Part shown: piece by piece, positions 60,965 through 64,000 of the stretch | Position numbering within the stretch: the stretch's first letter is position 1 | Layout of the letters: each line of letters opens with the position of its first letter | From: Desulfoglaeba alkanexedens ALDC | GTDB taxonomy: Bacteria; Desulfobacterota; Syntrophobacteria; Syntrophobacterales; DSM-9756 | Length of the DNA stretch: 64,000 bases | Assembly (NCBI RefSeq): GCF_005377625.1 | Contig: NZ_CP040098.1 | Coordinates: forward strand, 1,178,001 to 1,242,000 | Direction: 5' to 3' | The notes under the pieces: model-generated | The model's input: the letters and a program-made list of their open reading frames with translations, nothing else | Database searches by the model: none | Told to the model about the DNA's origin: nothing | Program-made: the position numbers and the translations under genes

Positions 60965-61249
60965 ATGACAATGAAGGATTCGCTACGATGCCCCAGGTGC
61001 CAAAGTGAGGCTCTTTATCGCTACGGCTTCACGCCGTCGGGGAAGCAGCGGTACTTGTGTGTAGTCTGTCAACACCAGTTCGTCGAGCATCCGGCTCGCA
61101 AGCCCCCGGAAGTTCGACCGTCGTGTCCTCGATGCGGACAACCCATGCACGTTTATATGCGGCGTGGCGGCGTCGTTCGGTTTCGGTGCACCCGGTACCC
61201 GGAGTGCCGGACCTACTTGAAGATTCGAGCGGAGGTGAGTCGGTCATGA
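60965..61249 (+). CDS. Double zinc-ribbon small protein (IS1 InsA-like first ribbon)
   Basis: 94 residues (ATG 60965 or 60971). First ribbon: LRCPRCQSEALYRYGFTPSG then KQRYLCVVCQHQF, strongly like the InsA/transposase zinc-ribbon. Second ribbon: SCPRCGQPMHVYMRRGGVVR then FRCTRYPECRTYLKI, like the topoisomerase-type C-terminal zinc finger. No DDE catalytic domain follows, so this is not a working transposase; a small regulator is likelier. Coupled by ATGA to the HMA2-like gene. Confidence 0.75.
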   Translation: MTMKDSLRCPRCQSEALYRYGFTPSGKQRYLCVVCQHQFVEHPARKPPEVRPSCPRCGQPMHVYMRRGGVVRFRCTRYPECRTYLKIRAEVSRS

Positions 61250-61617
61250 GCTACTATGTGCACAGCGTACCCGGTCGTTTGCGAGTCAAGATTCCCATGG
61301 TGAGGTGCGAACCCGAGGCGGGCCGCGAAGTGGTCGAAATAGTTGAAAATATAAGGGGCGTCCGGCACGTGGAAGTCAACCCGGTGACAGGAAGCGTTGT
61401 GGTCCGCTACGATCCGAAGTGGAGTCGTTGCGAGGAAATTCTAGAGGTGCTTCAGAAGCATGGCTATTTCGATGAGCAAAAGGTCCTGCCCAACGACCCG
61501 CTCGTGGAAAATGCGGCCGTGAAGGCGAGCCGCATAATCGGGAAAACGCTTTTTGGCATGGCGGTGGAAAAAGCCTTCGAGGGAAGTGCTCTTTCCATGC
61601 TTGCGGCGTTCATTTGA
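61246..61617 (+). CDS. HMA2-like heavy-metal-associated domain protein
   Basis: 123 residues from ATG 61246. YYVHSVPGRLRVKIPMVRCE, then IRGVRHVEVNPVTGSVVVRY and EEILEVLQKHGYF, correspond to the ferredoxin-like HMA2 fold. The C-x-x-C metal site of classical HMA domains is absent. A C-terminal hydrophobic/amphipathic segment (SRIIGKTLFGMAVEKAFEGS) could associate with membrane. Such proteins often accompany P-type ATPases or DUF5132 proteins; no ATPase is near. Confidence 0.75.
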   Translation: MSYYVHSVPGRLRVKIPMVRCEPEAGREVVEIVENIRGVRHVEVNPVTGSVVVRYDPKWSRCEEILEVLQKHGYFDEQKVLPNDPLVENAAVKASRIIGKTLFGMAVEKAFEGSALSMLAAFI

Positions 61618-61736
61618 AACACGCCGATCGGGCCGGCTGATCCTGATGAGGACGAGTCCTCGAGGTTTCCCAAGCCTTGGGGAGGAGTATGTCACCCATC
61701 GTGCAGTATGTCCTCGCGGGAATACCGCATGCCGAT

Positions 61737-62240
61737 TCAACGAGCGTTTTTCTGACTTTCGTGTTTGTCGATGAGGACTTTGGTAAAGACCCCGAAGGCA
61801 TACCAAAACGCCGTGTACCAAGGCGGCGCGGCCACTCTCCCCCGCAAGATCTGATACGCTCCAATCACCAGCAGACTCAAGAAAGCAAGGCCGGCCACGT
61901 CCAGTTCGCCACCGGAAAAGCGATTCAGCTTCTGATTCGCTTGCAGCAGGGGCGAGACGATGCGTTTTGAGACCGGAACCCTCCGAGCGCCTTGCAAATC
62001 CAAGGCAAGGAGCCGATGGTCTCGAATGAAGGCTCCGATATCGTCCAGATTCAGCGAGGAACCTCGGAGGAGCAGGCTGGCGGCATGCAAATTGACGTGG
62101 ACTTCTTCGATCTGACCGCATTCCAAGAGTTTTTGAGCCAACCCCGGGGCCTGATGTGGATTGTCCCGCAGAGCAGGGACCTTGATGCGAAGTCGAGTGG
62201 GGGTCCAATGGGTCACGCGGCCCTGCGGCACGTCCACCAT
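61737..62240 (-). CDS. HMA2-like protein with C-terminal membrane helix
   Basis: 167 residues from ATG 62240 (GGAG upstream). N-terminal GRVTHWTPTRLRIKVPALRD and QIEEVHVNLHAASLLLRG give the same HMA2-like fold as the convergent 61246 gene. A hydrophobic helix near 115-135 (VAGLAFLSLLVIGAYQILRG) and an amphipathic tail (YTAFWYAFGVFTKVLID) follow. Probably membrane-anchored. Lies 234 bp downstream of the DUF5132 gene on the same strand. Confidence 0.7.
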   Translation of the reverse strand: MVDVPQGRVTHWTPTRLRIKVPALRDNPHQAPGLAQKLLECGQIEEVHVNLHAASLLLRGSSLNLDDIGAFIRDHRLLALDLQGARRVPVSKRIVSPLLQANQKLNRFSGGELDVAGLAFLSLLVIGAYQILRGRVAAPPWYTAFWYAFGVFTKVLIDKHESQKNAR

Positions 62241-62474
62241 GCTTAACTCCTTACATTTCAGCTCTAATGTAACGCCCCGCCGATCCCCGATCCCGCATCA
62301 GACGGTCTCGACCAAATGGATACACCCGGGCTTCCCAGGGACTCTGCCGAAGGACGGCAGAGCCCGACGTCAGCGCACACTCCACGCCTTCCGTCTGCTC
62401 CTCAAGGGCGAAACAGATCCCGATCCGTTCCTGCTCCCCAAACTACTGGATAAGGCGAGACCTTCATCCAGTGA

Positions 62475-62732
62475 TCAGGCTTCCGTGGCTTCCATCGGGG
62501 GAGCGTTGATCTCAGCCTTGGCTTCCGCCACCAGATCCTCGACGCTTTCGCCTACTTCGGCAACAGCCTGCCGGCCCTTTCGATAGACCAAGATGCCACC
62601 CTTGATGGCCGTCTTAGCCACCGGCTTCAAAACAGCCGCCACCGCGGGGATGACTATCGGGGCAAGAATCACCGCACCGATCCCGACCATCATTCCTGTG
62701 CTCGCGCTGAAACCATTGCTGAAAAGCTTCAT
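62475..62732 (-). CDS. DUF5132-like small membrane protein
   Basis: 85 residues from ATG 62732 with GAAGGAGAAG upstream. GMMVGIGAVILAPIVIPAVA forms one Gly/Ala-rich hydrophobic helix (about 13-35), followed by LKPVAKTAIKGGILVYRKGR and an acidic tail (VGESVEDLVAEAKAEI). This matches the DUF5132 pattern as I know it; such proteins co-occur with HMA2-like proteins as here. Function unknown, possibly a membrane-remodelling or compartment protein. Confidence 0.75.
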   Translation of the reverse strand: MKLFSNGFSASTGMMVGIGAVILAPIVIPAVAAVLKPVAKTAIKGGILVYRKGRQAVAEVGESVEDLVAEAKAEINAPPMEATEA

Positions 62733-63242
62733 GTCTTCTCCTTCTTCGCACTCCGCCCTTCGCTCGAAGGCCTCGTGCCTTGGGACTTTATATAATCGCT
62801 CTAACGAGACTCTTGCGAGGGCCGGGTGACTCAGCCGGCTGCTTTGTTCCCACCATTTGCTCGGCCCCAAACGCCAAATCAATCGGCTTCCGACACACTC
62901 GAACCCGCAAGATTTGTGAATTACATATCATGGCGCAATGGTAGTGAGCAATGGGGAAAATCATGTCTTGCCTACGGATAAACATTTATTTTTACCAACC
63001 CATGTTACACGCGCACCGCACGGCGGTGACAATACGGTTACGCTCGCCTCGCGGGGCGGTCAGGGTTTGCGGGTTCAGGGATTGAGGAAGCGTAAGGTTC
63101 TGAAAAATGACTCCCGTTTACTCTTTCCTAATCCGGCGGACAGGAAAACAGCAAACGTTTTCTTGACTTAAGCGGTGGAAGCGGCGGGGCGGCCCGGATC
63201 AGCGGAGCCGCTGTAGGGGAAGCGGTCTTCGACTCTGGAGCA
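62733..63242. other. Non-coding spacer, nothing firm
   Basis: 510 bp between the DUF5132 and GT4 genes without a supported gene. A CGGTGAC-AATA-CGGTTAC pair at 63024-63041 looks like a Pho box but has no -10 or downstream gene. Confidence 0.5.
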
Positions 63243-64000
63243 TCAGACCGCTTCCGGAAGGACGATACCATCTGCCGTTTGGCCACGGATACCACGGTAG
63301 AGGTCCCACGTCATTTCGAACGCTTTTCTGAAAGAACGGTATTCCATGGCCTTCCGGGCCGCCTCGGCCATGGTCTTGCGGCGATCCGGATCCTGCAAAA
63401 GTTTCCTCGCAGCTTGATAGAAGGCCTGTTCATCGTCGGCCTTAACGATGAAGCCGGTTTTTCGGTCGATAACGTTTTCCTGGGGACCGCCGGCGTCGGT
63501 CACGATGGCGGGAAGTCCTGAGGCTTGAGCTTCCAGCACCACGTTGCCGAAGGTGTCCGTTGTACTGGGAAAGGCGAAGATGTGGCAGGAAGCATAGGCC
63601 GCGGCCAGTTCAGCCCCGGAGAGGTATCCTGTGAAAACGGCGGGCATGCCTTCAAGTTCGGCTTTCATTTCGTTCAGGTAGGGTCCGTCTCCCACCACAA
63701 CCAGTGACAGGTTTTGAATGGTTCGGTTCAGCCTTTTGAAGACGCGGACCAGGAGATCCAGGTCCTTTTCCTTGGAGACTCGGCCGACGTACAGGAGCCT
63801 GATACGGTCTCGCAGTCCGTAGCGGCGCTCGAAGTCCTCCGAAAACCGGGAAGGATGGAAGTGCTCGATGTCGACCCCTCGCGTGTAGGTCTGAATTTTT
63901 TCCGCCGCTATTCCCTTGCGGACCAGTTCATCCCCCGTGGCCCGAGACGGAACGTAGACCGTGTCCATCTGTTGGTAGTACCAGAGAACGAATTTCCACA
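63243..64000 (-). CDS. Glycosyltransferase family 4, C-terminal part (5' end outside window)
   Basis: About 252 residues visible. The frame continues past 63968 to the window edge as WKFVLWYYQQMDTVYVPSRA, so the real start is outside. Donor-domain motifs: RGVDIEHFHPSRFSEDFERR, RLLYVGRVSKEKDLDLLVRV, SLVVVGDGPYLNEMK and HIFAFPSTTDTFGNVVLEAQ, SGLPAIVTDAGGPQENV. Resembles mannosyl/glucosyltransferases acting on diacylglycerol or phosphatidylinositol-type acceptors, but the acceptor domain is not seen. Confidence 0.9.
   Translation of the reverse strand, partial: WKFVLWYYQQMDTVYVPSRATGDELVRKGIAAEKIQTYTRGVDIEHFHPSRFSEDFERRYGLRDRIRLLYVGRVSKEKDLDLLVRVFKRLNRTIQNLSLVVVGDGPYLNEMKAELEGMPAVFTGYLSGAELAAAYASCHIFAFPSTTDTFGNVVLEAQASGLPAIVTDAGGPQENVIDRKTGFIVKADDEQAFYQAARKLLQDPDRRKTMAEAARKAMEYRSFRKAFEMTWDLYRGIRGQTADGIVLPEAV

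Noticed and set aside
60965-61249. IS1 transposase remnant
   Set aside because: The first ribbon is InsA-like but the gene has a second, different ribbon, no catalytic part, and is translationally coupled to the next gene, so it looks like a functional small gene.
63024-63041. Pho-box-like CGGTGAC-AATA-CGGTTAC pair
   Set aside because: Right spacing, but GC-rich downstream with no -10 and no gene in that direction; probably chance, though an unannotated small RNA cannot be excluded.

Overview
The window is a high-GC bacterial chromosome segment with 60-odd genes on both strands. No rRNA, tRNA or CRISPR array was seen. The gene style suggests a Desulfobacterota member (Syntrophobacter/Desulfacinum-like): paired PAS-less sensor kinases and NtrC regulators, TauE/SafE exporter clusters, old-yellow-enzyme reductases, single-cluster ferredoxin and DksA. 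No phylogenetic marker was compared, so this is an inference.

Layout. 1-3166 (+): end of an Mla/MCE lipid-transport operon (permease, ATPase, MCE protein, PqiC-like lipoprotein) running into the tail of a complete 2-oxoglutarate dehydrogenase operon (odhA-odhB-lpd, -, 8495-2899). 8651-12213: azoreductase, a frameshifted zinc-ribbon gene, HIT protein, a solitary DUF4338/DruA-like gene and a nitroreductase. 16606-12405 (-): usp-dusB-[IspH-UbiA fusion]-GT2 operon. 24660-17143 (-): a compact six-gene private Hsp70 system (TPR protein, J-like, GrpE-like, Hsp70, zinc-ribbon/TPR, SEC-C protein) with its own sigma70-type promoter and gene fragments on both sides. 24883-28980 (+): flavin oxidoreductase, DksA-like protein, EAL-CBS-GGDEF protein. 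29178-35178 (+): a Pho-boxed phosphate-uptake operon in the order pstC-pstA-pstS-pstB-phoU, with a 317-bp MITE carrying a perfect 9-bp target duplication between pstS and pstB.

45814-38841 (-): two sensor kinases, three stand-alone receivers, a small protein, a sulfite-exporter-type permease, a DUF1634-like membrane protein and a CBS protein. 49530-46402 (-): a sigma54-type promoter, a 59-aa protein, a universal-stress-like protein, a 28-aa membrane peptide and a DASS/SLC13 permease. 49977-55086: a response-regulator/Lon protease fusion, a ferredoxin, and an NtrC regulator with its kinase. Five proteins from 38.8 to 49.5 kb share a short motif of the form A-x-x-[FY]-A-E-x-G, which ties these loci together and is the most interesting unexplained signal. 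59689-55320 (-): acyltransferase fusion, GT4 glycosyltransferase and flippase-like protein behind a candidate Pho box. 59.9-60.3 kb: two different MITE-like elements. 60456-62732: a low-molecular-weight phosphatase/arsenate reductase behind a four-repeat Pho-box array, a zinc-ribbon protein, two HMA2-like proteins and a DUF5132 protein. The window ends inside another GT4 gene.

Working together. pst/phoU, the lipid acyltransferase/glycosyltransferase operon and the ArsC-like gene all have 7-4-7 Pho-box-like repeats, suggesting a local phosphate-starvation regulon that includes membrane-lipid remodelling. The kinase/receiver clusters, sigma54 activator and Lon fusion suggest a second, phosphorelay-controlled stress or anion-transport programme.
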